The notes beneath the pieces are model-generated. The model saw nothing but the letters and a program-made list of their open reading frames with translations. It searched no databases and was not told where the DNA came from. A stretch of DNA of 64,000 bases from Burkholderia sp. D-99 (lineage in GTDB: Bacteria > Pseudomonadota > Gammaproteobacteria > Burkholderiales > Burkholderiaceae): assembly GCF_011605345.1 (NCBI RefSeq), contig NZ_JAAOXM010000001.1, positions 1,364,001 through 1,428,000 of the forward strand, read 5' to 3'. Position 1 is the stretch's first letter; each line of letters starts with the position of its first letter. Positions 19,737 to 28,510 of this stretch are shown in pieces. The position numbers and the translations under genes were made by a program.

Positions 19737-21128
19737 ATGTCGACGACCAACCTGCCTCCCCTCAGCCCGCATCTTCACGACGGCCTGCCTGCGCGACAGC
19801 GAATCGCGGCGTTGCTCGCGATCTCGCTCGCGGTTGCGATGGCCAACCTCGATACGGCCATTACCAATACCGCGCTGCCGACCATCGGCAGCAGCATCGA
19901 CGCGGATCCTGCCTCGGTGATCTGGGTCGTCAACGCGTATCAGCTTGCGATGGTCGCGACCTTGCTGCCCTTTGCATCGCTCGGCGAGATACTCGGCCAT
20001 CGGCGCATTTACATCGCCGGGCTGATCCTGTTCACCGCGAGCTCGCTCGCGTGTGGCGTCTCCGGGTCGCTTCCCGCGCTCGCAGCCTCGCGTGCGTTGC
20101 AAGGCATAGGGGCGGCCGCGATCATGAGCGTCAACACCGCGCTGATTCGTTTTGCGTACCCGGCCAGGCTGCTCGGACGCGGCGTCGGGTTGAATGCACT
20201 CGTCGTCGCCGTTTCGTTCACCGTGGGCCCGACCGTCGCGTCGGCCATCCTGTCGGTCACGTCGTGGCATTGGCTGTTTCTGATCAACGTCCCCATCGGC
20301 CTGCTTGCCGTCGCATTGGCGGCCCGCACCTTGCCGATCACCGAGCGTGCCCGGCACGGCTTCGATGTCACCGCCGCACTGCTGTGCGCCGGTTGCTTCG
20401 CATTACTGATACTCGGACTGGGGACGGTTTCGCACGACGGCCTGTCGCCGACGGTCATGGCTGAATGGATCGTCGCGGCAGCCTTCGGCTACATGCTGCT
20501 GAAGCGCCAGGCACATCATCCCGCTCCGCTGCTCGCCGCCGACCTGTTTCGACGGCCGGTATTCGCCCTTTCCGCGGCCACGTCGGTGTGCTCGTTCGCG
20601 ACGCAAGGCCTCGCGTTCGTGTCGCTGCCGTTCTTCCTGCAAGCCGGTCTCGGCTACAGCCAGGTCGACACCGGCTTCCTGATGACGCCGTGGCCCGTCG
20701 TGGTGGCCATCATGGCGCCCGTCGCCGGCCGCCTGGCCGACCGATACCCGGCGGGCATACTCGGCACCGTCGGCCTCTTCATCCTGTGCATCGGCATGGC
20801 GTCGCTGGCCATGCTGCCGCCCGTACCTTCGACGCTCGATATCGTGTGGCGCATGATGATGTGCGGAGCCGGATTCGGCTTCTTTCAGGCACCGAACCTC
20901 AAGGCGCTGATGGGCAGTGCACCGGCCGAGCGCAGCGGCGGCGCCAGCGGCATCGTCGCGACGGCCCGCCTGCTCGGGCAGACCCTCGGCGCGGCGCTGG
21001 TCGCCCTGTGCTTTCACGTCTCCGGGCACGGTGGCCCGATCGTCGCGCTGTGGGCCGGCAGCGTCTTTGCCCTGATGGGTGCGGCGATCAGTTGCCTTCG
21101 ACAATTGCCGCACTGGCGACACGCTTGA
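19737..21128 (+). CDS. MFS exporter, DHA2 (14-TM) family
   Basis: From the ATG at 19737 the protein is 463 residues. It has the drug:H+ antiporter-2 pattern: TM1 with the D-x-x-x-x-N-x-A-L-P motif (NLDTAITNTALP), the loop LGEILGHRRIYIAG of motif A, and about 14 hydrophobic segments ending near the C-terminus. An in-frame ATG at 19698 would add 13 residues; neither start has a clear ribosome-binding site. It converges with a LysR gene 15 bp downstream. It is closely related to the exporter at 22161-23579, sharing long stretches such as VNAYQLAMVATLLPFASLG with only conservative changes. The substrate is unknown. Confidence 0.9.
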   Translation: MSTTNLPPLSPHLHDGLPARQRIAALLAISLAVAMANLDTAITNTALPTIGSSIDADPASVIWVVNAYQLAMVATLLPFASLGEILGHRRIYIAGLILFTASSLACGVSGSLPALAASRALQGIGAAAIMSVNTALIRFAYPARLLGRGVGLNALVVAVSFTVGPTVASAILSVTSWHWLFLINVPIGLLAVALAARTLPITERARHGFDVTAALLCAGCFALLILGLGTVSHDGLSPTVMAEWIVAAAFGYMLLKRQAHHPAPLLAADLFRRPVFALSAATSVCSFATQGLAFVSLPFFLQAGLGYSQVDTGFLMTPWPVVVAIMAPVAGRLADRYPAGILGTVGLFILCIGMASLAMLPPVPSTLDIVWRMMMCGAGFGFFQAPNLKALMGSAPAERSGGASGIVATARLLGQTLGAALVALCFHVSGHGGPIVALWAGSVFALMGAAISCLRQLPHWRHA

Positions 21129-21142
21129 CGCATCGACTGCGT

Positions 21143-22075
21143 TCAGACCGCCGCGCGCTGCGCGTCGAGCAACCGCAGCGGCCTCGCCGCCTCGCGAATC
21201 TTCTCCCTCAGCCAGATGTGCGCCGGTACGCCGTCGTGGCGCCGGTGCCAGTACATCGACCAATGGAAGCCCGCTGACTCGAACGGCAGCGCCTTGAGCA
21301 CCAGCCCGTCTTCCGCGAAACGTTCGGCCAGGCGCGCAGACATCACGGCGACCATCGACGAATGGCGCAACAGGTGCGGCACGACGAGCCAGTGCGGGAC
21401 ATTCAGCACCACGTTCCGGGCGCGGCGCATCCCGGCGAGCGTTGCATCGACATAACGCCCATCGGTCGAGCTGATGGACACCTTGAGATGCGGCAGCGAC
21501 AGGAACAGGTCGAGCGTCAACGCTTCTGCGACACGCGGGTGGTCCCGTGCCATCACGCAGACCATGCGATCGTCGAACAGCGGCATCGCTTGCACCGCAC
21601 CCGCATGCTCCAGATCCATGCTCACCGCAACATCGATATCGTCGGCATCGAGCGCGGTCACGGTCTGCCCCGGCGACAGGTGCACCACGTCGAGCGTCAC
21701 GCCCGGCGCCTCCTGCTCAAGCTGCGCCAGCAACGGCGGCATCAGCAGATATTCGAGCACGTCGGACATCCTCAGCCGGAAGTGTCGGGGCGTCGTTCCC
21801 GGATCGAACGAGCCGTCCGACTCGAGGAGCCGCTCCGCCTGGCGAAGCAGTTGCCTCAGCGGCGCTTCCAGTTCCAGCGCACGCGGCGTCGGCTCCATGC
21901 CCGTGGCATTGCGTATCAGCAACTCGTCGCGCATCAGCATCCGCAAACGTCCCAGCGCGCTGCTCATCGCCGATTGACTCAACCCCACCTTCGTCGCGGC
22001 GCGCGTCACGTGCTTCTCGGTCAGCAACGCATCGAGTGCGACGAGCAGATTCAGGTCAACGCTGCGCAGATTCAT
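21143..22075 (-). CDS. LysR-family transcriptional regulator
   Basis: The 310-residue protein starts MNLRSVDLNLLVALDALL and has the classic LysR HTH (residues 9-65: HVTRAATKVGLSQSAMSSALGRLR) followed by a periplasmic-binding-protein-like effector domain. The N-terminal style (DLNLL...ALLTEKHVT) places it in the NodD/SyrM/LinR-like subgroup. It lies 85 bp downstream of, and co-directional with, one exporter gene and converges with the other, so it may control either or both. The effector is unknown. Confidence 0.93.
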   Translation of the reverse strand: MNLRSVDLNLLVALDALLTEKHVTRAATKVGLSQSAMSSALGRLRMLMRDELLIRNATGMEPTPRALELEAPLRQLLRQAERLLESDGSFDPGTTPRHFRLRMSDVLEYLLMPPLLAQLEQEAPGVTLDVVHLSPGQTVTALDADDIDVAVSMDLEHAGAVQAMPLFDDRMVCVMARDHPRVAEALTLDLFLSLPHLKVSISSTDGRYVDATLAGMRRARNVVLNVPHWLVVPHLLRHSSMVAVMSARLAERFAEDGLVLKALPFESAGFHWSMYWHRRHDGVPAHIWLREKIREAARPLRLLDAQRAAV

Positions 22076-22160
22076 AGGTGCCCGCGAATTCGATGTGAAA
22101 TTGCACGTTGCGCCCGACCGTGCGTTCGGTCAAGGACGCCGGCATGCCGCGCCGCGCCCG

Positions 22161-23579
22161 CTATTCCGCCGCCCGCTCGCTCACGCGCTCGGATGCCGCC
22201 GGCGCGCCGGCCCGATGCGACGGCGCAAAGAGTCGCAACCCGCTCGCGACGCTCGCGGCCCCGGCGAACCCCGCACCGAGCATCAGCGCGAGCGTCGGCC
22301 CGTGGCGCCCCGCGATCCCGAACGACAGCGCGACGAGCGCCGCGCCCGTCGCCTGCCCGATCAGCCGCGCGGTCGCGATGATCCCGCTCGCGCCGCCGCT
22401 GCGCTCGGGCGGCGCGCTCGACATCAGCGCCTTCAGGTTCGGCGACTGGAAGAAGCCGAAGCCCGCGCCGCACAACATCATCCGCCAGCCGATGTCGATG
22501 ACGCCCGGGGACACCGGCAACGCGGCGAGCGACACCATGCCCGCGCTCAGCAACGCAAGACCGATCGCGCCGAGCAGGCCCGGCGGGTAGCGATCCGACA
22601 ACCGCCCCGCGATCGGCGCGGCGAGCGCGACGATCGCCGACCACGGCGTCATCAGGAACCCCGTCTCGACCGCGTTGCGATGCAGGACGGTTTCGAAATA
22701 GAACGGCAGCGACACGAACGCGAGCCCCTGCGCGGCGAACGCGCACACGGCCGTCAGCGCGGACAACGTGAACACCGGCCGGCGAAACAGGTCAACCGGC
22801 AGCATCGGCGCCGGGTGCCCGGCCTGGCGGCGGATCAGCAGCCAGCCGAATGCGAGCGCAACCGCAGCCGACGCGAACACGATGGAAAGCGGCCCGCGCT
22901 GCGCGAATTCGCCGAGCGCGAAGATCAGCGACGCGAACGTGATCACGTTGAACAATGCCGCGACCGGATCGAATGCGTGCTTGCCGCGCGCCGTCTGCGG
23001 CAGCGACGGAATCGCCACTGCCAGCGCGAACACGCCGAGCGGCACGTTCACCGCGAACAGCCACGGCCACGCGGCGACCGACAGGATCAGCGACGCGATG
23101 GTCGGCCCCACCGCGAACGACACGCCGACGACGAGCGCGTTGAAGCCGACGCCGCGCCCGAGCCGGTGCGCGGGGAACAGGCCACGGATCAGCGCGACGT
23201 TGACGCTCATGATCGCGCTCGCGCCGAAGCCCTGGACGATCCGCGCGGCCGTCAGCATCGGCAGCGTCGACGCGAGCGAGCAGCCGAGCGAGGCGAGCGC
23301 GAACACCGCGAGCCCGGCGATATACACGCGCTTGTGACCGACGATGTCGCCAAGCGACGCGAACGGCAGCAGCGTCGCGACCATCGCGAGCTGGTAGGCG
23401 TTGATGATCCACACGGACGCGGCCGGCGATGCATGCAGGTCGGTGGCGATCGCGGGCAGCGCGGTGTTCGCGATCGCGGTGTCGAGCGTCGCGAGCGCGA
23501 CGGCCAGCAGCACGGCGGACATCGCGCGCCAGTTGACGGCCGGCTCATGCGCGCCGGCGGGGGAAGCGAATTCGGACAA
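22161..23579 (-). CDS. MFS exporter, DHA2 (14-TM) family, paralogue
   Basis: The protein has the same DHA2 architecture as its neighbour on the plus strand: TLDTAIANTALP in TM1, LGDIVGHKRVYIAG as motif A, and the C-terminal block FGFFQSPNLKALMSSAPPERSGGASG. The frame is open to 23699, but the first 40 codons look non-coding. I favour a TTG start at 23579 (LSEFASPAGAHEP), giving 472 residues, and this is uncertain. The lysR gene follows in the same direction after 85 bp. Presumably it exports a toxic or signalling compound. Confidence 0.88.
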   Translation of the reverse strand: MSEFASPAGAHEPAVNWRAMSAVLLAVALATLDTAIANTALPAIATDLHASPAASVWIINAYQLAMVATLLPFASLGDIVGHKRVYIAGLAVFALASLGCSLASTLPMLTAARIVQGFGASAIMSVNVALIRGLFPAHRLGRGVGFNALVVGVSFAVGPTIASLILSVAAWPWLFAVNVPLGVFALAVAIPSLPQTARGKHAFDPVAALFNVITFASLIFALGEFAQRGPLSIVFASAAVALAFGWLLIRRQAGHPAPMLPVDLFRRPVFTLSALTAVCAFAAQGLAFVSLPFYFETVLHRNAVETGFLMTPWSAIVALAAPIAGRLSDRYPPGLLGAIGLALLSAGMVSLAALPVSPGVIDIGWRMMLCGAGFGFFQSPNLKALMSSAPPERSGGASGIIATARLIGQATGAALVALSFGIAGRHGPTLALMLGAGFAGAASVASGLRLFAPSHRAGAPAASERVSERAAE

Positions 23580-23772
23580 GATGAGGCTCGGCTGACGAGC
23601 GACGCGTTGCGCCGCGTCGCGGATTGGACTCGCGGCGGCGTTCCGGTCGCACCGCACGGAACGCGCGCCGCCGCGCCCCGTATTGTTGCAGAGCCGCATC
23701 GAACGTGCAGGCGGCCGTCACATCAGTCAGGCAAACGAAAGCTTGCGCGATGCCGTGCGTTGCGCGCGGCAT

Positions 23773-23788
23773 CGTTGAGCGCTCAACG
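23773..23788. promoter_or_regulatory. 16-bp perfect palindrome upstream of the MFS exporter
   Basis: CGTTGAGCGCTCAACG is fully self-complementary. It lies in the 350-bp gap between the exporter start (23579) and the end of the ABC permease gene (23930). No T-run follows on either side, so a protein-binding site is more likely than a terminator. The rest of this gap shows no gene. Confidence 0.45.
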
Positions 23789-23929
23789 AGCGCCGGGCGG
23801 CGTTCCGGGCGAGTGCCCATCTTCGTCGTGTCTGCGCTGACGGCAGCCCGGCCGCGTCTGCCGGCGGCACCACGCATCGGCCATGCGCCGAAGCATGCCG
23901 TGCGCGCGCCGCCGTCGCGCCGGCTCAGA

Positions 23930-24766
23930 TCACGTCACCGCGCGCCGCGCATTGCGGCCGCGCAGCCATTCGAGCGCGAGCAGCAGGCTCGTCGAGAAGA
24001 TGATCAGGATCGTCGCGAGCGCGGCGATCGTCGGGCTGATGTTCTCCCGGATGCCCGTGAACATCTGGCGCGGCAGCGTCGTCTGGTCCGCACCTGCGAG
24101 GAACAGCGTGACGACCACTTCGTCGAACGACGTTGCGAACGCGAATAGCGCGCCCGACATCACGCCCGGTGCGATCACCGGCAGCGTCACGCGGAAGAAC
24201 GTCGACACCGGATTCGCGCCGAGCGACAGGCTCGCGCGCACGAGGTTCTGGTTGAAGCCCTGCAGCGTCGCGGCGACCGTCGTCACGACGAACGGCACGC
24301 CGAGCGCCGCGTGCGCGGCGATCAGCCCCGTGTAGGTGTTCGCGAGCCCGAGCGGCGCGAAGAACAGGTACATGCCGACGCCGACCACGACGACCGGCAC
24401 GATCATCGGTGACAGCAGCACGGCCATCAGCAGCCCCTTGCCGCGGAAGTCGGCTTTCGTGAGGCCGATCGCGGCAAGCGTGCCGAGCACCGTCGCGACG
24501 ACGGTCGCCGACGGTGCGACGATGAAGCTGTTCTTCGCGGCCATCCGCCACTCGTCCGATGCAATCAGGTTCTCGTACCAGCGCATCGAGAACCCCGGGA
24601 TCGGATAGACGAGGAACGTGCTCGACGAGAACGACAGCGGCACGATCGCGAGCACCGGCAGGATCAGGTACAGCAGCGTCAGCACGACGAGCACGCGCAG
24701 CGCGACGTACCACGCGCGCTCGACGAACGACATGTGCGGCGCGAACAGCGGCCTGGCGAGTTTCAT
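23930..24766 (-). CDS. ABC transporter permease, PotC-like
   Basis: This 278-residue inner-membrane protein has about six transmembrane helices and the EAA loop motif of binding-protein-dependent permeases (residues about 175-195: VRASLSLGANPVSTFFRVTLP). Order and length match PotC-type polyamine/opine permeases. It is the last gene of a four-gene minus-strand unit (ATPase, binding protein, PotB-like permease, this gene) and lies 37 bp after the other permease. Confidence 0.92.
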   Translation of the reverse strand: MKLARPLFAPHMSFVERAWYVALRVLVVLTLLYLILPVLAIVPLSFSSSTFLVYPIPGFSMRWYENLIASDEWRMAAKNSFIVAPSATVVATVLGTLAAIGLTKADFRGKGLLMAVLLSPMIVPVVVVGVGMYLFFAPLGLANTYTGLIAAHAALGVPFVVTTVAATLQGFNQNLVRASLSLGANPVSTFFRVTLPVIAPGVMSGALFAFATSFDEVVVTLFLAGADQTTLPRQMFTGIRENISPTIAALATILIIFSTSLLLALEWLRGRNARRAVT

Positions 24767-24803
24767 GGTCGGATTCCCTTTCCCGTTTCGTTGCGCGCGG
24801 CGC

Positions 24804-26069
24804 TTAGCCGAGGCTCACGTTGGTACGCGTGAAGCGCCCGTACACCGCGTACAGCACGAGCGTCGCCGCGAGCAGCAGCCCGCCGAGCGCGCACGCCATG
24901 CCCCAGTTGATCGTCACGTTCGTGAAGTACGCGACGTAGTAGCTGACCATCTGGTCGTTCGGCCCGCCGAGCAGCGCGGGCGTGATGTAGTAGCCGATCG
25001 CGAGGATGAACACCAGCAGCGCCCCCGCGCCGACGCCCGGATAGGTCTGCGGCACGTACACGCGCCAGAACGCGGCGAACGGATGGCTGCCGAGCGACAC
25101 GGCCGCGCGCTGGTAGGTCGGCGGGATCGACTTCATCACGCTGTAGAGCGGCAGGATCATGAACGGCAGCAGGATGTGCGTCATCGAGATGTACACGCCG
25201 ACGCGGTTGAACAGCAGCGCGAGCGGCTGCGAGATCAGCCCGCTGCCGATCAGCGCCTTGTTCACGAGCCCTTCGCTCTGCAGCAGCACGATCCACGCGG
25301 CGACGCGCACGAGCACCGACGTCCAGAACGGAATCAGCACGAGGATCATCACGAGGTTCGCGCGGCGCGCCGAGAGCGTCGAGATCCAGTACGCGAGCGG
25401 ATAGCCGAGCAGCAGCGCGAACAGCGTGACGGCAACGCCGATCACGAACGTTCGGCCGAAGATCGCGAGGTAGATCGACTGGTCGGGATCGGCCTGCACG
25501 ATGTGGCCGAAGCCGTCCTGCCTGTGGTCGAGCGCGGCGAGCAGGTAGAACGGCGACACCTGGCTGCCGTTCTTCGCGATCGACTGCCAGTACGCAACGT
25601 CACCCCAGCGCGAATCGAGGTCGATGATTTTCTCGCGCGTCTGCGCGGGCGACAGCGCCGCATCGTTGTCGCCTTTCAGCGGCATCGCGCGCGCCGTCTT
25701 CGCGACGAGCGAGCGATAGCCGGGAATCTCGGTGTTCAGGCGCCGCGCGAGTGCACCCATCGCCTCGCTGTCGGCCACCTTCGTCATGTCGGCCGCGAGC
25801 GCGACATACGCGGCATCGGCCGGCGGCGCCTTGCGGTCCCAGCCCGACAGCGCGGCGACCGTGTTCGGCAACGCGGTCGCGATCTCCGGGTTCTGCACCG
25901 CGCGTGTGAGCAGCGTGCCGATCGGCACGACAAAGATCAGCAGCAGGAAAATCGCGAGCGGCGCGACCAGCAGCAGCGCCATCGTGCGCTTGCGGGCTTC
26001 GGCGGCCTTCAGCTCACGCTTGAGCGCGGCGGTCGACGGCGAGGAAGGCGCGATCGTCATCGTATTCAA
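24804..26069 (-). CDS. ABC transporter permease, PotB-like with large periplasmic insert
   Basis: The 421-residue protein has TM1 at about 29-50 and then an unusual extracytoplasmic insert of about 140 residues (roughly 65-205) before the remaining five helices. The permease core carries the EAA motif (RAAVSLGSHPFAAFWRVYVPQ). PotB-type permeases are usually nearer 300 residues, so the insert is the distinctive feature. Its role is unknown; it could contact the binding protein. It pairs with the PotC-like permease downstream. Confidence 0.9.
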   Translation of the reverse strand: MNTMTIAPSSPSTAALKRELKAAEARKRTMALLLVAPLAIFLLLIFVVPIGTLLTRAVQNPEIATALPNTVAALSGWDRKAPPADAAYVALAADMTKVADSEAMGALARRLNTEIPGYRSLVAKTARAMPLKGDNDAALSPAQTREKIIDLDSRWGDVAYWQSIAKNGSQVSPFYLLAALDHRQDGFGHIVQADPDQSIYLAIFGRTFVIGVAVTLFALLLGYPLAYWISTLSARRANLVMILVLIPFWTSVLVRVAAWIVLLQSEGLVNKALIGSGLISQPLALLFNRVGVYISMTHILLPFMILPLYSVMKSIPPTYQRAAVSLGSHPFAAFWRVYVPQTYPGVGAGALLVFILAIGYYITPALLGGPNDQMVSYYVAYFTNVTINWGMACALGGLLLAATLVLYAVYGRFTRTNVSLG

Positions 26070-26171
26070 CGTTTCTCTCCGGCCGGGGACGATCCGGCGG
26101 AAGGCCGCGCGACGCGATGAACGCGCCGCGCGGCCGGTTGCATCAGGACACCTTTCAGGATGCCTGACCGG

Positions 26172-27218
26172 TTACTTCGTTGCCCATGCGGTGAAGCGCT
26201 GCTCGAGCTCGTCGCTGTGGTCGGTCCAGAAGCCGATGTCCTCCAGTACCGCGCTCTTGCCGTTGGCCGGCGAGTTCGGCAGGTTCGCGAGCGTCTTCGC
26301 GTCGAGCGACTTGATCGCCGCGATGTTCGCGGGGCCGTACGCGATGTGTTGCGCATACGCCTGCTGCGGCTTCGGCGTCAGCGAGTACGCGATGTACTGC
26401 TCGGCCAGCGCCTTGTTCGGCGAGCCCTTCGGAATCGCCCAGTAGTCCAGGTCGTAGATGCTGCCGTTCCACACCACCTTCAGGTTCTTGCCTTCCTTCT
26501 GTGCGGCGTCGATGCGGCCGTTGTACGCGGTCGACATCACGACGTCACCGGCGACGAGGAACTGCGGCGGCTGCGCGCCCGCTTCCCACCACTGGATGTT
26601 CGGCTTCAGCTCGTCGAGCTTCTTGAACGCGCGGTCCTGGCCGGCCTTCGTGCCGAGCACCTTGTAGACGTCCTTCGGCGCGACGCCGTCGGCCATCAGC
26701 GCGAATTCGAGGTTGTAGCGCGCGCCCTTGCGCATGCCGCGCTTGCCGGGGAATTTCTTCACGTTCCAGAAATCCGCCCAGCCGGTCGGTGCCGACTTCA
26801 GCTTGTCCGCGTTGTACGACAGCGCCGTCGACCACACGAAGAAGCCGACGCCGCACACCTGCGGCGATTCCGGAATCAGGTCGGACTTCTTCGCGATCTT
26901 CGACCAGTCGAGCTTCTCGTACAGCCCTTCGTCGCAGCCGCGATTCAGGTCGCCTGACTCGACTTCGACCACGTCCCAGTTGACGTGCTTCGCCTCGACC
27001 ATCGCCTTCACTTTCGCCTGCTCGCCGTTGTATTCGACGGCCGTGACCTTGTTGCCGGTCGCTTTCTCGAACGGCTGGTTGAACGCGGCCTTCTGCGCGT
27101 CGCCGTTCGCGCCGCCGAAGTTGACGACCGTGAGCTCGGCAGCCGATGCCGATACGCCGACGACGGCGAGCGCGAGTGCCAGCGCGGTACGACGCGCGGT
27201 AAAGCTTGCTCGGTTCAT
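26172..27218 (-). CDS. ABC transporter substrate-binding protein, polyamine type (PotD-like)
   Basis: The 348-residue precursor has a Sec signal peptide cleaved after VSASA near residue 26 and then a bilobal binding-protein fold: AELTVVNFGGANGDAQKAAF, VKAMVEAKHVNWDVVEVESGD, VGFFVWSTALSYNADKL and PPQFLVAGDVVMSTAYNGR, all typical of family-1 polyamine-like binding proteins. I start at the ATG at 27218, which is preceded by AGGAGAGGA; the longer upstream frame is a shadow of the ATPase gene. Candidate ligands are polyamines, GABA-like or opine-like amines. The exact ligand is not readable from the sequence. Confidence 0.92.
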   Translation of the reverse strand: MNRASFTARRTALALALAVVGVSASAAELTVVNFGGANGDAQKAAFNQPFEKATGNKVTAVEYNGEQAKVKAMVEAKHVNWDVVEVESGDLNRGCDEGLYEKLDWSKIAKKSDLIPESPQVCGVGFFVWSTALSYNADKLKSAPTGWADFWNVKKFPGKRGMRKGARYNLEFALMADGVAPKDVYKVLGTKAGQDRAFKKLDELKPNIQWWEAGAQPPQFLVAGDVVMSTAYNGRIDAAQKEGKNLKVVWNGSIYDLDYWAIPKGSPNKALAEQYIAYSLTPKPQQAYAQHIAYGPANIAAIKSLDAKTLANLPNSPANGKSAVLEDIGFWTDHSDELEQRFTAWATK

Positions 27219-27295
27219 GGTGGTTCCTCTCCTCTCGTGGTGGAAGTGGGCAGTTGTTGTTGACGACGTACAGCGGAAAATCGGGGAAACCCTGC

Positions 27296-28402
27296 TCACG
27301 CGAACACGCGCAGGTGTTCGGGTGCGAACGCGAGCGCGACCGGTGCACCGGGCGAGAACGCATCGAGCGCGCCGGTGCCAAGCGGCACCTTCACGAAGCA
27401 CTCGTCCTGGCCCGGCAGCGCGCAGCGCATGCGCACGTGATCGCCGAAATAGATGAGGCTGCGCGCCTCGCCGCTCAGCCGGTTGGCGGCCGAACCGTGC
27501 ACGTGCCCGTTCGCGCCGTGCGCGGCGAGGCTCATGCGTTCGGGGCGGATGCACGCGACGGCCGGCGCACCCTCGGCCGCGTCGCCGATACGACGGCCGA
27601 CGAGCGTCGTGCCGTCGTCGAGCCGGAATTCGCAGAATTCGCCGTCGACGCGCGCGACGGTGCCGCGCAACCGGTTGCTGTCGCCGATGAAGTTCGCGAC
27701 GAATTCGTTGCACGGCGACTCGTACAGGCGGTCAACGGTGTCGAGCTGCTGCACGATGCCTTTGTCGAACACGGCGACGCGATCGGACATCGTCAGCGCC
27801 TCGCCCTGGTCGTGCGTCACGTACACGAAGGTCACGCCGAGCTTTTCGTGCAGCGCCTTCAGTTCGTACTGCATGTGTTCGCGCAACTGCTTGTCGAGCG
27901 CGCCGAGCGGCTCGTCCATCAGCACCAGCTTCGGCTCGAACACGAGCGCGCGCGCCAGCGCGATGCGCTGCTGCTGGCCGCCGGACAGTTGCGCCGGGTA
28001 ACGTTTCGCGAAGCGCTCCATCTGCACCATCTTCAGCGCATGCGCGACGCGTTCCACGCGCTCGGCGGCCGGCAGCTTGCGCACGGTCAGCGGATACGCG
28101 ACGTTCTGCTCGACCGTCAGGTGCGGAAACAGCGCGTAGTTCTGGAACACCATGCCGATGTTGCGCTTGTGCGGCGGCACGTTGTTCAGCAGCTCGCCAT
28201 CGAGGCGGATCTCCCCGCCGGTCGGAAATTCGAAGCCGGCCAGCATCATCAGGCAGGTCGTCTTGCCCGAGCCGGACGGCCCGAGCAGCGTCAGGAATTC
28301 CCCGCGGTGGATATCGAGGTCGAGCGATTTGACGACCAGCGTTTCGCCGTCGTAGGTCTTCCGCACGCCGCGAAAGCTGACGATCACATCATCGGACTTC
28401 AT
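27296..28402 (-). CDS. ABC transporter ATP-binding protein, PotA-like
   Basis: Starting at the ATG at 28402 (MKSDDVIVSFRG) the protein is 368 residues. It has Walker A GPSGSGKT at 41-48, the Q-loop region MVFQNYALFPHLTVEQNV, signature LSGGQQQR, Walker B LVLMDEPLGALD and the switch histidine in VTHDQGEAL, then a C-terminal TOBE-type regulatory domain. This is the CUT1/MOI subclass that energises polyamine-type import. It is the first gene of the importer unit and is divergent from a MocR-type regulator 108 bp away. Confidence 0.95.
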   Translation of the reverse strand: MKSDDVIVSFRGVRKTYDGETLVVKSLDLDIHRGEFLTLLGPSGSGKTTCLMMLAGFEFPTGGEIRLDGELLNNVPPHKRNIGMVFQNYALFPHLTVEQNVAYPLTVRKLPAAERVERVAHALKMVQMERFAKRYPAQLSGGQQQRIALARALVFEPKLVLMDEPLGALDKQLREHMQYELKALHEKLGVTFVYVTHDQGEALTMSDRVAVFDKGIVQQLDTVDRLYESPCNEFVANFIGDSNRLRGTVARVDGEFCEFRLDDGTTLVGRRIGDAAEGAPAVACIRPERMSLAAHGANGHVHGSAANRLSGEARSLIYFGDHVRMRCALPGQDECFVKVPLGTGALDAFSPGAPVALAFAPEHLRVFA

Positions 28403-28429
28403 CGTGGCTGTCCCCTTGCTTCGCGACAA

Positions 28430-28484
28430 TTGATTTTGAGATGCGAGCCACTATACGGCGCGCACGGTTCTACAATAGGGAACC
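28430..28484. promoter_or_regulatory. divergent control region between importer and MocR regulator
   Basis: Two -10-like elements on the plus strand (TATACG at 28452-28457, TACAAT at 28471-28476) precede the regulator. The first has TTGATT 16 bp upstream at 28430-28435. An inverted repeat GGTTC...GAACC (28466-28484) straddles the second -10 and is a candidate operator. Confidence 0.45.
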
Positions 28485-28510
28485 ATTTCAATATTCCGCG
28501 TGGGACCACT

